Of a DNA stretch of 6,262 nt, positions 5,536-6,262 are shown one piece after another; within the stretch, counting starts at the first letter, position 1, and each line of letters opens with the position of its first letter. The position numbers and the translations under genes were made by a program. Source of the stretch: Deltaproteobacteria bacterium. Lineage in GTDB: Bacteria; Desulfobacterota; Syntrophia; Syntrophales; UBA5619. The stretch lies in NCBI GenBank assembly GCA_026388345.1, contig JAPLJY010000294.1, forward strand, positions 1-6,262. The letters run 5' to 3'. Below the pieces are notes generated by a model that was not told where the DNA came from, ran no database searches, and saw nothing but the letters and a program-made list of their open reading frames with translations.

Positions 5536-6262
5536 CTAATCGCACCGAAGCCGGGCTATTTCTTTTTGTTGGGATTTTGCCTCATCGATGACGGAATCAA
5601 TGTCGGCAACCGGTTGACCCTGGGCAATTCCGGCCAGGACCCTAAATTCGATACACCCCTCCGACCTTGTCTGACTGCGAGTTCCAGCCAAGACGTCATG
5701 AATACCCCGTTCCTGGAAATCCCCGACAAAATCCTTGAGGATGCTCTCCGCCTCCGTCAGATCCGAATAGGGGAGGACCGTAACGAATTCATTGCTGCGG
5801 CGGCGTGTGGAAAAGCCCCCTATGGCGCCGAAGTGTTGATCGATATAGATTCCCAGACCTCGAATGGCCACCTGTGCCTCATTATGGCCTGCGCTCGTTA
5901 GGATGGTATCCATATCCGCCAGGGAAAAAACCGCAACACAGTAGGTTGCCCCGCGTGTTTGCTGCGTCAACTGAACATGATGCATGACCTTGAATTTCCG
6001 TTTGGAATACAGACCCGTCAATTCATTCTGCAGCCCTTCCAGACTGCGAATGACCTCATCCTTGAACGGGTGGTCGAAATCTTCCAGTTCCTCCGGAGAT
6101 CCTTGAAAAACGATGGATCGGTCATAGAGGGCAAGAATGCGGTTTGAGATAAAATAGACATCCGGTATCTCATGGCTGACCAGGATCGCCGTAAACCCGA
6201 ATTTCCGCTGATACTGGGCAATCATGCCCAGGATGGCATTTTTCCGGACCGGGTCCTGGCCG
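5536..6262 (-). CDS. mlaF: MlaF-like ABC transporter ATPase (C-terminal part) fused to a degenerate GGDEF-like domain; 5' end cut by window edge
   Basis: The window holds the last 241 residues. Residues are numbered here from the window edge. Residues 1-4 (GQDP) are the D-loop just after the Walker B region, ILVSHEIPDV (26-35) contains the switch histidine H30, and ALYDRSIVFQGSPEEL (44-59) is the usual end of an MlaF-type ATPase. Walker A, the signature and Walker B lie outside the window. The frame then continues with LTGLYSKRKF (81-90), FSLADMDTI (112-120), SAGHNEAQ (123-130) and RRRSNEFVTVLPYSD (153-167). These match the order of GGDEF diguanylate cyclase motifs (LTGLxNRRxF, the DxD metal site, GHxxGD, GGDEF). 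The core reads RSNEF instead of GGDEF, and GD has become EA, so cyclase activity is doubtful. The first part would energise phospholipid transport; the tail may be regulatory. The gene is 13 nt upstream of mlaD. Confidence 0.88.
   Translation of the reverse strand, partial: GQDPVRKNAILGMIAQYQRKFGFTAILVSHEIPDVYFISNRILALYDRSIVFQGSPEELEDFDHPFKDEVIRSLEGLQNELTGLYSKRKFKVMHHVQLTQQTRGATYCVAVFSLADMDTILTSAGHNEAQVAIRGLGIYIDQHFGAIGGFSTRRRSNEFVTVLPYSDLTEAESILKDFVGDFQERGIHDVLAGTRSQTRSEGCIEFRVLAGIAQGQPVADIDSVIDEAKSQQKEIARLRCD

Noticed and set aside
4644..5591. Plus-strand open frame of 315 codons opposite mlaC and mlaD
   Set aside because: Both opposite genes are clearly conserved with signal peptide or membrane anchor, good ribosome sites and operon spacing; the antisense product shows no domain.
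1..6262. tRNA, rRNA, CRISPR arrays, insertion sequences or att-like repeats
   Set aside because: I saw no repeat-spacer pattern, transposase gene or tRNA-like stretch; nearly the whole window is accounted for by coding genes and the leader region.

Overview
All recognisable genes lie on the minus strand, so the window reads right to left as two transcription units. The gene content suggests a Gram-negative bacterium with a diderm envelope: a complete Mla-type phospholipid transport set with an outer-membrane lipoprotein, plus a leader-peptide attenuator typical of proteobacteria. A type I-beta DAHP synthase beside aroB and a chorismate mutase-prephenate dehydratase, together with mlaA inside the mla operon, points to a deltaproteobacterium (Desulfobacterota or Syntrophia-like). 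This assignment is an inference, not proven. The aro end of the window is visibly more GC-rich than the mla end.

Right half (6262 to 2731, minus strand): the 3' part of an mlaF-like ABC ATPase gene, cut by the window edge and fused in frame to a degenerate GGDEF-like domain. It is followed by mlaD (MCE domain), mlaC (periplasmic carrier), mlaA (outer-membrane lipoprotein) and a predicted outer-membrane beta-barrel protein. Spacings are short (13, 30 and 9 nt, then about 20 nt or a 4-nt overlap), so this looks like one operon. The permease gene mlaE is presumably upstream, outside the window. Together the proteins would move phospholipids between the inner and outer membranes.

Middle (2730 to 2428): a 303-nt intergenic region that holds a complete attenuation control element. 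In transcription order it has a sigma70-type promoter (TTGACA, 17-nt spacer, extended -10), a 24-codon leader peptide with a run of eight aromatic codons in nine (Tyr, Phe, Trp), a 10-bp antiterminator stem, and two tandem intrinsic terminators. The two terminators resemble each other. The 3' arm of the first can also pair with the 5' arm of the second, so the leader can be drawn as a chained six-segment switch. No automatic gene call would include the leader peptide.

Left half (2427 to 1, minus strand): aroF (type I-beta DAHP synthase), aroB (3-dehydroquinate synthase) and the 5' part of pheA (chorismate mutase-prephenate dehydratase), each pair overlapping by ATGA. These supply the first two shikimate steps and the branch towards phenylalanine. 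Charged aromatic tRNA supply, sensed by the leader, would set their transcription.
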